NCBI GenBank assembly: GCA_000169995.1
Contig: AAZW01000012.1
Coordinates: forward strand, 52,497 to 116,496
Direction: 5' to 3'
Length of the DNA: 64,000 nt
Source of the DNA: Vibrionales bacterium SWAT-3
GTDB taxonomy: Bacteria; Pseudomonadota; Gammaproteobacteria; Enterobacterales; Vibrionaceae
Positions 35,090-44,998 of the stretch are shown here, in pieces. A program made the translations under genes and the position numbers. The notes beneath the pieces are model-generated. The model saw only the letters and a program-made list of their open reading frames with translations. It searched no databases and had not been told where the DNA came from. Positions within the stretch are counted from its first letter, which is position 1. Every line of letters begins with the position of its first letter.

Positions 35090-36036
35090 TACTGATCCCC
35101 TTCGAAGTTTTTTTGCATACGCATTGCATCTCTGAAGTACGCTTGAAACTTAATTTGCCAATCGCGATTCTCCACTTGTCGGTTGAAATAGCGTTTGTAC
35201 ATATCCCAGTACTTCGGTTTACGAGACCAAAAACCGTTGTCCGACAAGTCATCAAACATCGACTCCATCGCATTCGGAGAAATGTCAGACAACAACCTTG
35301 CCAATGCCATTTCTAATGCTTTGTCAGTGCATTCCTGTAAGCGCTGCTCATGCTTCTTAAACTCAGTAATCGCAAACTGAGATTGGTTAACTGGTGACTC
35401 TTCTTGAGTGAAAGAGGGAGGCGCCATCACTTCATGGTTTGGAAATGACGCAAGAAAATCACTGTCTTTCAGCGGATCATCCTCATCCGTCTGAAAATCA
35501 AGATTAAAGTGAGACGCTTGTTCTTGCTTAACTGAGGCATCATTCACAAATGGGTCATCCCCCACCACATCTGTTGCCGAAATGGTGAACTCTGGCGCTT
35601 CATCTACTTCAGGAATACTTTGAATAAAAGGTGTTGATTCAGTACTAAACGGATCATCACCTAGTCGAGAGCTATCAGAGTGATGCTGCTGGGTTTTCGC
35701 TTTCGCTGATTCAGGGAAGAAACAAGAAACCAACAATCGGTAACGGCCAATATCAAGAACATCACCATCACTTAATGTCGATTGGTTACCATTACCCAAA
35801 GGCGCATCAGAGCCATTGATGTAAAGGCCATTGGTGCTGTTGTCCATGATTTGGTATCCACGCGAGGTCTTACGAATCGTCGCATGGGTACTTGAAATCT
35901 CACGACTTGCGTCATTAAGTTGTAGCGTCGCGCCAAACGCACGCCCGATATCTCCACCATCTTCTGGAAATGCTTGATTCCATTGGGCGATGCTTTCACC
36001 ATCTGGAGAGCTAATAATTCTAATCGATAGAGGCAT
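35089..36036 (-). CDS. Fha (TagH-like) forkhead-associated T6SS scaffold
   Basis: 315 aa from ATG 36036, preceded by GAAGG. A TTG at 36060 gives a longer but less likely reading. The N-terminal FHA domain (about residues 1-95) has GRAFGATLQLNDASREISST, where R and S are the phosphothreonine-binding residues, then STNGLYING. A low-complexity acidic linker (residues about 115-215) follows, then a C-terminal TagH-type domain (ALARLLSDISPNAMESMFDD). Fha proteins recruit T6SS components after phosphorylation by a PpkA kinase. Its end touches the tssJ start. Confidence 0.88.
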   Translation of the reverse strand: MPLSIRIISSPDGESIAQWNQAFPEDGGDIGRAFGATLQLNDASREISSTHATIRKTSRGYQIMDNSTNGLYINGSDAPLGNGNQSTLSDGDVLDIGRYRLLVSCFFPESAKAKTQQHHSDSSRLGDDPFSTESTPFIQSIPEVDEAPEFTISATDVVGDDPFVNDASVKQEQASHFNLDFQTDEDDPLKDSDFLASFPNHEVMAPPSFTQEESPVNQSQFAITEFKKHEQRLQECTDKALEMALARLLSDISPNAMESMFDDLSDNGFWSRKPKYWDMYKRYFNRQVENRDWQIKFQAYFRDAMRMQKNFEGDQ

Positions 36037-36069
36037 TTGACTGACCTTCAATAAATTCAATATTTGGAG

Positions 36070-36765
36070 TTAACGACACTGAGAAACCGCCTCGTTAAAT
36101 TCATTAAGAAAGTTGGAGTATTTCTTAGTAAATGCTTTGGAGAAATACACCCCCAATGGATTCGATTTAACCCGTGTCCGGGAAATCGCTCGATAACTGA
36201 TACCCATTTTTTTTATCGTCTCTTCAATGACAGCGTCATTACCTAATATCGCTCCGACTTCTCCGTTCAGCATTAACTCAATCAGAACCTTCGGCATCCT
36301 TGGTTTTTTAGTCACGCGATAGCCATTTTTCTGTAGCCAAAACCATTTATTTGAGCCAAATAGTGCAGCGACTTCGACCTGAGCTTTGAACATTGAGTTG
36401 TCTAACTCTGTTGAATCAGATAGCGAGAACCAACTCCAATTCTGTTGATCAAGTGGCGCAGAATAATCGGCATATTCATCACGCTTACTATTACGAGACG
36501 CAAGGAAGAAACCATGTTGTGAGCCAACCTCTGTCATGAGCTGGGCTTTATCCCACTTAGTCATCGTGAGCTGATACGGCTGGTCCATCACTCTCATGAC
36601 ACACTTCACTCGTTCTATCCCCGGCCCTTTCATTTCCCCGTTTTCTTGGTACTGATAAGGAAACCATTCTTTGGTTGCGAGTAGTAATCGCTCTGGACGC
36701 TGATAGGCAAAAGCAGGTTGGCTCAGCACGGTCAACATAACGGCAATGAAAACGACACGTATCAT
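36070..36765 (-). CDS. Periplasmic solute-binding-like protein (SBP family 3)
   Basis: 231 aa with a signal peptide ending near QPAFA. The mature part has the family-3 amino-acid-binding pattern (LLLATKEWFPYQYQENGEMK, GPGIERVKCVM, VGAILGNDAVI). There is no ABC permease or ATPase beside it. It is co-directional with the fha gene and with another binding protein (2 bp apart) in an unusual four-gene block inside the T6SS cluster. Such stand-alone domains often act as sensors. The ligand is unknown. Confidence 0.75.
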   Translation of the reverse strand: MIRVVFIAVMLTVLSQPAFAYQRPERLLLATKEWFPYQYQENGEMKGPGIERVKCVMRVMDQPYQLTMTKWDKAQLMTEVGSQHGFFLASRNSKRDEYADYSAPLDQQNWSWFSLSDSTELDNSMFKAQVEVAALFGSNKWFWLQKNGYRVTKKPRMPKVLIELMLNGEVGAILGNDAVIEETIKKMGISYRAISRTRVKSNPLGVYFSKAFTKKYSNFLNEFNEAVSQCR

Positions 36766-36767
36766 GG

Positions 36768-37901
36768 TTAATGGCTCTCCATGCTCATACCAGCAGAACG
36801 CACTAACTTGCCATCTTGCGAATAGATATCGCTGGCCATTTCAATCAATACAAACGGAAGCTGCGCATCAATGCGACCTGCTTGTTTAAAGCTAATCGAG
36901 ATATCTGGTGGCGACAGCACTCCCACAGGCAGAGCGGCAGGAGCTGCACCCTTTTTAAGTACTTCAATGCCGTAAAGAGCCGCTTGGTGGGCATTGTTCT
37001 CAAACCCTACACCAACAGACATCAGCGCACTTTGTTGCGTGCCATTAACCGCATCAGGCACTGCAGTTAACAGAGGAAGCTTCTCTGAATACAGGTTAAT
37101 CTCATCAAGTCGGTTAAGAAGACTTGAGCTACCCGTTAGCCAAAGCAAGGATTGACGAAAATTGCCATCGTTAACCTTCATCGATTCAACGGTGGTTTGC
37201 ATCACATGTTGAAGAGCAAACTCAGGATTATTCTTGTCAACTTCGATAGGAAAGACTGTCAATCCTTGCTTCTCAGCCTCTTTTTGAAGTGGCAAAAACT
37301 GAGTGAGATAAGCACTGGTGTTCGACTTGGCATACAGCACACCAATTTGAGTCAGACTTGGTTTAAAGCGACGTAAAAAGCTCAGCGTGATATCTGCAGG
37401 CAAATTCAAGGAGGTGTAAGCAAAGTTGTTGCCGCTTGATTGATAGTTATCCGTAAGGCCCAGTAACACAGGATCTTTTGCGTTCACCGATACAACCGGC
37501 AGCTTACCTCCAGTGTAAACCTTATGCAGTGAGACGGTCGCACGAGATCCAACCGTGTAGATCATGTTCGCCTTTTTATCGGCAGCTTTCGTCCAAGCGA
37601 CCAGTTCCTCTTCGCTTTTAGGTAAAAGGAAAGCACGAAATGAAACGTTAGGCATTTCTCTACGAAACACTTTTAAGATGGTCGACAACGCAACATCATA
37701 CGAGTCCGCTTTTCGAGAAACTAAGATCCAAACCATCGGATGTTCACCACGTGGGGCGAACAATACATCGCTGTCATTAGCATTGATTTCCCACTGTACC
37801 GCCTTCTCAGCTTGTAAGTGTTCGCCCAACCACTCAGGCCAATCAGCCAAACTCACGGGAGAGGATGCAGCCAGTACCAAAAGTAAAATCAATCGAATCA
37901 C
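36768..37901 (-). CDS. ABC-type substrate-binding protein (PF04392-like)
   Basis: 377 aa with a signal peptide ending near PVSLAD. Two periplasmic-binding lobes are visible, with ANMIYTVGSRATVSLHKVYT and IGVLYAKSNTSAYLTQF, and SVGVGFENNAHQAALYGIEV near the end, as in the TrpX/YtfQ-related PF04392 family. No transporter membrane subunits of ABC type are adjacent. Its start overlaps the end of the MFS gene by 4 bp, so they are translationally coupled. It may feed a ligand signal to the neighbouring sensor-transporter. Confidence 0.75.
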   Translation of the reverse strand: MIRLILLLVLAASSPVSLADWPEWLGEHLQAEKAVQWEINANDSDVLFAPRGEHPMVWILVSRKADSYDVALSTILKVFRREMPNVSFRAFLLPKSEEELVAWTKAADKKANMIYTVGSRATVSLHKVYTGGKLPVVSVNAKDPVLLGLTDNYQSSGNNFAYTSLNLPADITLSFLRRFKPSLTQIGVLYAKSNTSAYLTQFLPLQKEAEKQGLTVFPIEVDKNNPEFALQHVMQTTVESMKVNDGNFRQSLLWLTGSSSLLNRLDEINLYSEKLPLLTAVPDAVNGTQQSALMSVGVGFENNAHQAALYGIEVLKKGAAPAALPVGVLSPPDISISFKQAGRIDAQLPFVLIEMASDIYSQDGKLVRSAGMSMESH

Positions 37902-40093
37902 GCTTTCGCCTCCTTTTGTGCACCACGGTCAAACAACCACATCAACAAGCTAGCTAAGGTAAAGAATGTTGAAAGCGCAAAGAATGCGTAGTCCGTTCCG
38001 AGGTGAGTAAGCAAAGCACCGACAACGACCGCCCCCAACACATGACCTAGCCTTTCCAAAAAGCGATAAGTCGAAGCAACTGAGTTGGCATTTGCACCTT
38101 GAGCCTTGGTCACCACATGAGTCACAACTGGGGCATTAATAAAGCCGTGTGAAGCGCCCATGACTAGCATTGCGAACGTTGCGACGAGGACAAGATAGGT
38201 TATGTCTTCAAATAAAAAGGCAGCAGAAAGAATGGCCAAAGCAACAGCGCCAACGATGCTTCCTAAGCAAAGCGCCCATTTTGCAGAGCCAATACGGTCA
38301 ATCATTGGCGTGACCTTACCACTAATGAAAAGCACTGAGAATGCATAAGCCATCAGCACCTGGCCGATACTTTCGCGCTCAACACCTACATCAGAAAGAA
38401 GGATTGGCACAGCAAAGAATACGACACCCGTTAGCATCATTTTGGCTGGGATACCCACAAGCAACATGGTGCGCATGAATGACGGTACACGCATCAAAGC
38501 AGCGGAATCTTTTAGCATCATCGTCAAGTTCTCTTTGAGTGAACCTTGAGCACTCCCCTGAGGAATCATCGACGGTAGCGACAACGCGAACAAATACATC
38601 AGGCCACCAACTAAAGCCGACAACATGAAGATACCTTGCACGCCTACCGTATCAGCCAACAAGGCACCAATTGCCGCACCAGAGATGAATCCAGCATTGA
38701 AGCAAAATACGATGATGCCTGCGGCTTGTGTCTTGTTAGATTGATCACTGCAACGCAGAATGTAACCTTGAGCCGCAATAAAGATCGCGGCTTGCCCAAC
38801 GCCAGAGGTAAATCGAGCAATAAGCACCATCGCTAACTGGGACTCGTACGCTAGCAACAGACAGCTAGCCGCAGATAAAAGAATACCAACACCAAGTACT
38901 TTGCGAATATCAAACACTTCAACTAAACGCGAAACAGGCAATAACGTCGCAGCAAAGCCGACAAAGTAGAGTGTAAAGAAGTAAGACGACCAACTTTCAC
39001 TCGCGCCATTCTCTACCGCGATTTGCGTTAAGTACTGAGGTAAAACCGGCGCCATTAACGATTCCATCAGCACCGTAACCAACAGCAACGGCTTAACCTG
39101 TGCCAATACGATATCGTTTTTTGGCTGTTGCTCTGAGTGGCTCAGCAAGCGAATAAAAGAAAAGCAAATGAACGCACAGCCAGCAAATAGAATGGCAAAG
39201 TTCTTTAGTGTACGTACCAACTGCGCAAACAGTACTTTAGGGAAAAAAGCGATCGTCACCTCGCTCCCTTTCGTATCGCTGACCAGAAATTCGGCCATCT
39301 CATCGACTGACATACTGTTCTGCGCTTTACTTTTGGCGATCAACTCAGCTCCCTGAACAACAGAAATGGAAGAGACTTCTGGGTTTGACTGACGAAAACT
39401 GTCTAGCATCTCATCGATGCCACTCACTTGACGATAACTGATCCCTGCATTCAGTACTGGGGCCAAACGTTGAGTAACAATGTTCGCCATGGAGTCCGCC
39501 TTATGTTCCAAGCCGGATTTGTACAATGCACCGACCATCAACAGCACGCTCGCCGACATGGCTAAGAACACACCACCAAATGCAGTGAAGTAAATCTTGG
39601 GGTTTTGGTTACGCAACACAAAGAAAATAAACACAGCGGTCAGCAAAACCACCAGCAGCACCATCGGCTGGAAGTGCCTATCGATGCTCCTTTCGATTTC
39701 TTCATCACTCAGCCAGATCTCCAAAGCACCAACTTGAGCGAATTTATTGCTCAAAGGGATAGTGACTAAGCTGCCAACAAAGTTGTCATCGGTGTAGCGA
39801 TATAGCTCTTGCTGCCCAGAAATCACTCGGATATCAACCACAGAAGAATCCGCTTTCGCAATTGGCGATAGCACTTTCTCAAGACCAGCAAAGTCCTGAA
39901 GCGGCACACCGGAACTGAGAACTTGTTCTATACCGATTCGGGCGGCTTCTGTTTGGGCTAAAATCGCATCACGGCTGTGCTGTTGATAGCTTTTCAATGC
40001 TTGTGCATACCCAACAACAAAGATCAGCATTAGTGATAACAGAACCAGTAATGCTCCGAGCAACAAGCGGCTATATTGCTTAAAAGAGTTCAA
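37898..40093 (-). CDS. Major-facilitator transporter with N-terminal extracytoplasmic sensor region
   Basis: 731 aa, far longer than a usual MFS protein (about 400). The first 300 residues have a signal-anchor (about 12-30), a periplasmic segment, further membrane helices near 140-160 and 170-195, and a second periplasmic segment, like the dCache/double sensor arrangement of signalling proteins. Residues about 330-725 form twelve MFS helices (RFTSGVGQAAIFIAAQGYIL is a typical loop). The fusion suggests uptake or export gated by a periplasmic signal. It lies between the ATP-grasp gene and the binding proteins. Confidence 0.75.
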   Translation of the reverse strand: MNSFKQYSRLLLGALLVLLSLMLIFVVGYAQALKSYQQHSRDAILAQTEAARIGIEQVLSSGVPLQDFAGLEKVLSPIAKADSSVVDIRVISGQQELYRYTDDNFVGSLVTIPLSNKFAQVGALEIWLSDEEIERSIDRHFQPMVLLVVLLTAVFIFFVLRNQNPKIYFTAFGGVFLAMSASVLLMVGALYKSGLEHKADSMANIVTQRLAPVLNAGISYRQVSGIDEMLDSFRQSNPEVSSISVVQGAELIAKSKAQNSMSVDEMAEFLVSDTKGSEVTIAFFPKVLFAQLVRTLKNFAILFAGCAFICFSFIRLLSHSEQQPKNDIVLAQVKPLLLVTVLMESLMAPVLPQYLTQIAVENGASESWSSYFFTLYFVGFAATLLPVSRLVEVFDIRKVLGVGILLSAASCLLLAYESQLAMVLIARFTSGVGQAAIFIAAQGYILRCSDQSNKTQAAGIIVFCFNAGFISGAAIGALLADTVGVQGIFMLSALVGGLMYLFALSLPSMIPQGSAQGSLKENLTMMLKDSAALMRVPSFMRTMLLVGIPAKMMLTGVVFFAVPILLSDVGVERESIGQVLMAYAFSVLFISGKVTPMIDRIGSAKWALCLGSIVGAVALAILSAAFLFEDITYLVLVATFAMLVMGASHGFINAPVVTHVVTKAQGANANSVASTYRFLERLGHVLGAVVVGALLTHLGTDYAFFALSTFFTLASLLMWLFDRGAQKEAKA

Positions 40094-40102
40094 AGTTCAC
40101 TC

Positions 40103-41257
40103 CTAACACACGCTTAGAGCGTCGAATTGCTCATTGAGGCAATGCGCTACCGACATTGGTCGTTTTTGCTTGAGGAAAGATAATCGGTTAAACACCAACG
40201 ACTGAACTAGGTCTGTGTAATCCATACCTTCACGAGCCAGATCATGGCAAACCAAACTTACCTTCTCTCCCTCCGGACGCTTTAGATCCGGTTTTGGATT
40301 GGTTTCCAGCACATACAGGTTGCCTTCTTTGTCCATTCGTAAGTCCACTCTCACTAACGTTTGAAGGCCAAGCTGGCGATAAATCTTCTGACCGATCAGA
40401 GCTAACTGATTGCGTAGCCCCTCTTCATTAACAGCAACCAAACGGTCTTGAGTGATCGGCTTTACATCCATAGAAGTAAAAATCGGCTCGTCAGCATCCA
40501 GTACACGTTCAGTTATTGAGAAAGCCATCGGCATTTCAAACTGCGTCAGTTTGCCTTCTTTAAACACATACTCTCCCGCAACAGCAACAACAAACTCTCG
40601 ACCACCAAGGAAAGGCTCAATCATTACTGTGTTCCCCGTCGCTTGACGTACATGCTCTACAACACCCGCGAGATCATTACGGTTAAAAACAGGATAAACA
40701 TGGATTGAAGCTCGGCCAGACACTGGCTTAACAATGAAACCATCTTTGAACTGCGCTTCAATTTGATCGATCGCATCTTGCTTTGCTGCATCTTCAAAAT
40801 GTTCATCAATACCAATGGTGATAAATGGTGCAGTCGGCAGTCCAGCGGCTTTAATTTCATGCTTAAACAGGTGCTTGTTATCCAAGATCCCTGCCGTCAT
40901 TGGCGAGTGCCCTACATAAGGCACGCCCAGCATTTCCAATGTAGAAGGCAAATGACACATGGAGTCAAAACCTTGCAAACCACCACTGTTTGTGATCACC
41001 AAGTCAATGCCTTTATCTTTCAGGCACTGCGCTAAGTTGATGTCTTCAGCTAACACCTCAACGAACTGGAAATTAGATTCACGCAGTGCATTAGCAATAT
41101 CGTGTGCAACAGGTGCATACGTTTTGGTTGAGCGAGGGCTCAAGTTTTCAAAGATAAAACTGCCGTCCTGCTCTTTATCCCCACCGTGAATCACTGCGAT
41201 TTTTAAGTTCTTGCGAATCCATTCCAATTGTTGTGTAGAAAAGACTGAATGCATCAT
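40103..41257 (-). CDS. ATP-grasp ligase (D-Ala-D-Ala-ligase-like fold)
   Basis: 384 aa. The N-terminal Rossmann-like part (KIAVIHGGDKEQDGSFIFEN) is followed by the ATP-grasp core: LDNKHLFKHEIKAAGLPTAP, DGFIVKPVSGRASIHVYPV (nucleotide-binding lysine), FLGGREFVVAV, and LVRVDLRMDKEGNLYVLETN with the metal-binding Asp and Glu-Thr-Asn. This is the D-alanine-D-alanine ligase pattern. The product may be an amino-acid or peptide ligation product rather than cell-wall dipeptide. It heads the four-gene block after a 142-bp gap from clpV. Its role in a T6SS is unknown. Confidence 0.8.
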   Translation of the reverse strand: MMHSVFSTQQLEWIRKNLKIAVIHGGDKEQDGSFIFENLSPRSTKTYAPVAHDIANALRESNFQFVEVLAEDINLAQCLKDKGIDLVITNSGGLQGFDSMCHLPSTLEMLGVPYVGHSPMTAGILDNKHLFKHEIKAAGLPTAPFITIGIDEHFEDAAKQDAIDQIEAQFKDGFIVKPVSGRASIHVYPVFNRNDLAGVVEHVRQATGNTVMIEPFLGGREFVVAVAGEYVFKEGKLTQFEMPMAFSITERVLDADEPIFTSMDVKPITQDRLVAVNEEGLRNQLALIGQKIYRQLGLQTLVRVDLRMDKEGNLYVLETNPKPDLKRPEGEKVSLVCHDLAREGMDYTDLVQSLVFNRLSFLKQKRPMSVAHCLNEQFDALSVC

Positions 41258-41348
41258 CTGTTAGTACTCATAATGTTGTGCTGCGAAAAGGGCGCGTTAA
41301 ACACGGCCTCAACAAAAAGCGTTAATAAAATTACGTTATTGTTTTAGT

Positions 41349-41378
41349 TGGGTTGATATACAACCCATTGTTTTTTTT
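41349..41378 (+). terminator. Hairpin with T tract between clpV and the ATP-grasp gene
   Basis: TGGGTTG - ATATA - CAACCCA followed on the + strand by TTGTTTTTTTT. All nearby genes are on the - strand, where the T tract becomes an A tract ahead of the stem. It may act only as a weak block or RNA-stabilising hairpin after clpV. Confidence 0.4.
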
Positions 41379-41399
41379 GAGGTCTGTCGCCTCTTAATG

Positions 41400-44006
41400 C
41401 TATTGAATCTGAATCTTAAATTTGCCTTCTTCAACGTGAACAGTGACCGCTTCTACCGGCTTGTTCTCACTCATACGAACAATGCATTGATTCGCTAAAT
41501 CCGGCATAAGTTGACGATTGATCAGTTGCTCAACGGCACGAGCGCCTGTTTCAGGTGAATCGTTCATATTGACCAGCAGATCAATCACATCAGGGTGAAA
41601 TTCGAAACTTGCTTTGTAGTGGGATTGAACGCGCTTGCGAATGCGGTTCAGAGACAAGGTTGCAATTTGCGCCATTTCTTCATCGTTCAAAGGGAAATAA
41701 GGCACGATGGTCGCTCGGCCAAGAAATGCTGGTTTAAAGTGTTTTTGCAGCTCAGGGAAAATAGACTGAGTCAGCGTCGGAACATCCGGCCGACCATTTT
41801 CACATGCATTAACAACAGCACTGTCTGCCGCGTTTGATGTCATGATGATGATCGTATTACGAAAATCGATGTGTCGACCTTCACTGTCCGAGATAGAGCC
41901 TTTATCAAAGATTTGATAGAAGATGTCGTGCACACCAGGGTGGGCTTTTTCCATTTCATCCAGCAGCAGTACAGAATATGGGTTCTTACGTACCGCTTCT
42001 GTTAAGACACCGCCTTTACCGTAGCCAACATAACCCGCAGGAGAGCCTAAAAGCATCGACACCTTGTGCTCTTCTTTAAACTCCGTCATGTTGATGATGG
42101 TGATATTTCGCTCGCCACCATATAGCAAGTCGGTAAGCGCCAATGCAGTTTCGGTTTTACCCACACCACTTGGACCACACATCAGGAATACCCCAACAGG
42201 TTTGCGTGGGTCGGTTAAACCTGCACGCGACAAGCGAATTGCTTGTGAAAGCTCCGCTATCGGCGTTGTCTGACCAATCACTCGCTCACCGATACGAGTC
42301 TCTAGGTGCATCAACTTCTCAACTTCTTGGCTAAGCATGTTGCCCACTGGAATACCCGTCCATAGCGCCACCACTTCAGCGATGGTTTGTTCTGTTACCT
42401 GTGGCAGGACTAATGGCTGCTCACCCTGGATCTCACGCAGGGCTGCCATTTTGTCTGCTAGCAGGATTTTTGCTTCATGCGATATCACCGAGCCATTTTC
42501 TTTTAGCTCAGCGTCTAAGCCAGACTGCAACTCAATGATCTCTTCCACCAAGAGGCGCTCTGCGTTCCAAGAGCGTTCAAGTGACTGATGCTCTTGTTCT
42601 AATGCCGCCAATCGCTGTTTTGCTTCTTCCAAGCGTACGCTTTCAATCGACCACAATGCCGACTCATGATGTAACGTTTCGATCTCGTTGTTGGTGTAGC
42701 GGATTTTTTCTGCGATGGCTTCCAACTGTCTAGGTGCCGCACTTTGGCTCAATCCAATGCGCGAACACGCTGTATCTAACAGGCTAATTGCTTTATCAGG
42801 TAACTTACGCTCAGGAAGGTAACGAATAGAGAGAGCGACGGCGGCATCAATGGCTTCTTGCATGACTTTAACGCCATGGTGCTTTTCAAGGCTGCGCTTC
42901 ACGCCGCGAAGCATGTGGATAGCATCTTCTTCATTAGGTTCATTAACCGCAACAACTTGAAAACGACGAGTCAACGCGGCATCCGATTCAAAGTACTGTT
43001 TGTATTCCGCCCATGTGGTCGCTGCAAGTGAACGAAACTCGCCACGCGCAAGCGCTGGTTTCAGAATATTCGCAGCATCATTCTGGCCCGCTGTGCCACC
43101 CGCCCCAATCAGCGTATGTGCTTCATCGATAAACATGATGATCGGCGTCGTTGACTGCTTGATCTCATTGATCACATCTTTAAGGCGGTTTTCAAACTCA
43201 CCTTTGATGCTCGCACCTGCTTGCAAAAGAGACAAATCAAGGCTGCGCAGCTCAACGTTCGCAAGCGCAGGTGGGACATTGCCATTCACGATTTCTTGGG
43301 CAAGACCTTCAACAATGGCCGTTTTACCTACACCTGGGTCACCAACGAGGATCGGGCTGTTTTGACGGCGGCGGCACAAAATATCAATGGATTTGCGAAT
43401 TTCATCTCCGCGCCCTGTAATAGGATCCAACTCGCCATTACGCGCTGCCTCTGTCAGGTTTTGCGAGAACTTGTCCAAAGCTGGCGTCGCTGAGTCACCA
43501 CCGGTTGGGACCATGCTCTCGGTAGACGATGAGACTTCACTGGGTCCGCTGATCACCATCGACTGACTGCGTAACCATTCAGAAGACAATACTGACACCC
43601 ACGAGCTCAACACACCGTTGTAAGCGCTTTGGTCCAGACGCTGCTTCAGCACCATCAGCAGATGAAATTCATTCACCACCGATTGCTGATTGTTTAATGA
43701 AGCAAGCATCCATGCATCTTTAAGTAACTCAACCAACTCAGGGGATAAAGAAGGCGAAGAGTCATTACCACGAGCCAAGTGCATCAGACGGTCATTACAA
43801 CGCTCCAACATCGACTCTTTGGCCATTGATGCTTGCTGTAGTGCGGCCTCCCAGCCTTTGGACTGCTGTAACAACTGAACAAACCAATGCTCAGCTTCTA
43901 TCGCAAAGTTTCCTTTACTTACACAATTTCCAGCAGCCGTTTCCAGGGCACTTTTTAGTAACGGAGTAAGCCTTTTGACCAAGCTTTGTAGTTCAATATT
44001 TATCAT
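41400..44006 (-). CDS. clpV: TssH (ClpV) AAA+ sheath-recycling ATPase
   Basis: 868 aa. A Clp N-domain (residues about 1-160) binds contracted sheath. The first AAA+ domain has GDPGVGKT and IMFIDEAHT. A coiled-coil middle domain follows, and the second AAA+ domain has GPSGVGKTETAL and LLLDEMEKAHP. ClpV unfolds contracted TssB/TssC sheath to recycle it. Length is normal for ClpV1. It follows tssG by 8 bp and ends before a 142-bp gap. Confidence 0.95.
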   Translation of the reverse strand: MINIELQSLVKRLTPLLKSALETAAGNCVSKGNFAIEAEHWFVQLLQQSKGWEAALQQASMAKESMLERCNDRLMHLARGNDSSPSLSPELVELLKDAWMLASLNNQQSVVNEFHLLMVLKQRLDQSAYNGVLSSWVSVLSSEWLRSQSMVISGPSEVSSSTESMVPTGGDSATPALDKFSQNLTEAARNGELDPITGRGDEIRKSIDILCRRRQNSPILVGDPGVGKTAIVEGLAQEIVNGNVPPALANVELRSLDLSLLQAGASIKGEFENRLKDVINEIKQSTTPIIMFIDEAHTLIGAGGTAGQNDAANILKPALARGEFRSLAATTWAEYKQYFESDAALTRRFQVVAVNEPNEEDAIHMLRGVKRSLEKHHGVKVMQEAIDAAVALSIRYLPERKLPDKAISLLDTACSRIGLSQSAAPRQLEAIAEKIRYTNNEIETLHHESALWSIESVRLEEAKQRLAALEQEHQSLERSWNAERLLVEEIIELQSGLDAELKENGSVISHEAKILLADKMAALREIQGEQPLVLPQVTEQTIAEVVALWTGIPVGNMLSQEVEKLMHLETRIGERVIGQTTPIAELSQAIRLSRAGLTDPRKPVGVFLMCGPSGVGKTETALALTDLLYGGERNITIINMTEFKEEHKVSMLLGSPAGYVGYGKGGVLTEAVRKNPYSVLLLDEMEKAHPGVHDIFYQIFDKGSISDSEGRHIDFRNTIIIMTSNAADSAVVNACENGRPDVPTLTQSIFPELQKHFKPAFLGRATIVPYFPLNDEEMAQIATLSLNRIRKRVQSHYKASFEFHPDVIDLLVNMNDSPETGARAVEQLINRQLMPDLANQCIVRMSENKPVEAVTVHVEEGKFKIQIQ

Positions 44007-44014
44007 TCTGTTTC

Positions 44015-44998
44015 CTAACTTTTCGTCAGTGGCATTTCAACAAACTGTTGATGATCTGATTGATGACTCATCCACGCGGATTGGCCAATTCTTAACGCTT
44101 TTTGGTGACTGCCTGATAGCTTCACTCTCGGCAGATACTGGCTATTTACCTTCATATAGAGGGCATACTTGGTATTCACTCCCATATAGCTTCTAACCAT
44201 ATGGTCCAGCGCAAGAACCATCTCTTTGTCACTGCGTATTTTTAAGTAATGCTGATAGTCTTGAGGGCAAATTTTTATGTTGAGTTTCTGCCCCGTCATT
44301 GGCGTCGACATCCCGACCAACGCCCCCATTCCCAATTGATGATTGTTTCCGGCTTGGCCAATTTGAGTTAACGAACACTCTGTTAGAGGCAAATACTCTA
44401 GGCCACTGCGTTCAACCTCAAACTCCGACTCGAAGTAATCTTCTAACATCGACTTAAGCGCCAATGGGCAGGTTAATTTCAACCCTAATAAGCCGGTATA
44501 TTGCACCAAATGAGATTCCGGCATTGGTGCGTTATCTCCAGTCTGCCCAGCCAAACTGGAAAGCATTTCAGTAATAGATTGACGGTCACGATTCCAATGA
44601 AACGCCTCTTCCTCAATCTGATACGTCAGCTCGTGCTTTTGCTTTGTTTCGCAGTACAAGCGGTAGTAACGGTTATTAAACATGTCGAAGAAGTCGAGTG
44701 GCGCTTCATCACCAAGTTCAAAACGCGCTTTTAGTGCATCGCCATACATCGCTCTTGGCATCGATCCAGAGTTGCCAGACAAAGCCGCCAATGATGTCTT
44801 TACCGTAAATTCACCCTCTCGCTCCGAAGTAACCGTAGAGACTTCTGCTTGATAGTAAGCTGGGAGAATTTCCGCACTGAACCTCACTTCAGGTCGCTGA
44901 GCCTTTAAATGAGCCTGATGCTTGAAGACCTGCCACGCTTTTTCTAGCTGCCCCTCAAACGCACCATAAGCGAAACGGCTTACAACAAACTCTTGCAC
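44015..44998 (-). CDS. tssG: TssG baseplate protein
   Basis: 327 aa. It contains the TssG pattern VRFSAEILPAYYQAEVS...ALSGNSGSMPRAMYGDA (the family has LxGxxGPLPxxY) and HWNRDRQSITEMLSSLAG. It pairs with TssF and TssE in the T6SS baseplate wedge. Its start lies 19 bp inside the end of tssF, as is common for this gene pair. Confidence 0.93.
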   Translation of the reverse strand: MQEFVVSRFAYGAFEGQLEKAWQVFKHQAHLKAQRPEVRFSAEILPAYYQAEVSTVTSEREGEFTVKTSLAALSGNSGSMPRAMYGDALKARFELGDEAPLDFFDMFNNRYYRLYCETKQKHELTYQIEEEAFHWNRDRQSITEMLSSLAGQTGDNAPMPESHLVQYTGLLGLKLTCPLALKSMLEDYFESEFEVERSGLEYLPLTECSLTQIGQAGNNHQLGMGALVGMSTPMTGQKLNIKICPQDYQHYLKIRSDKEMVLALDHMVRSYMGVNTKYALYMKVNSQYLPRVKLSGSHQKALRIGQSAWMSHQSDHQQFVEMPLTKS

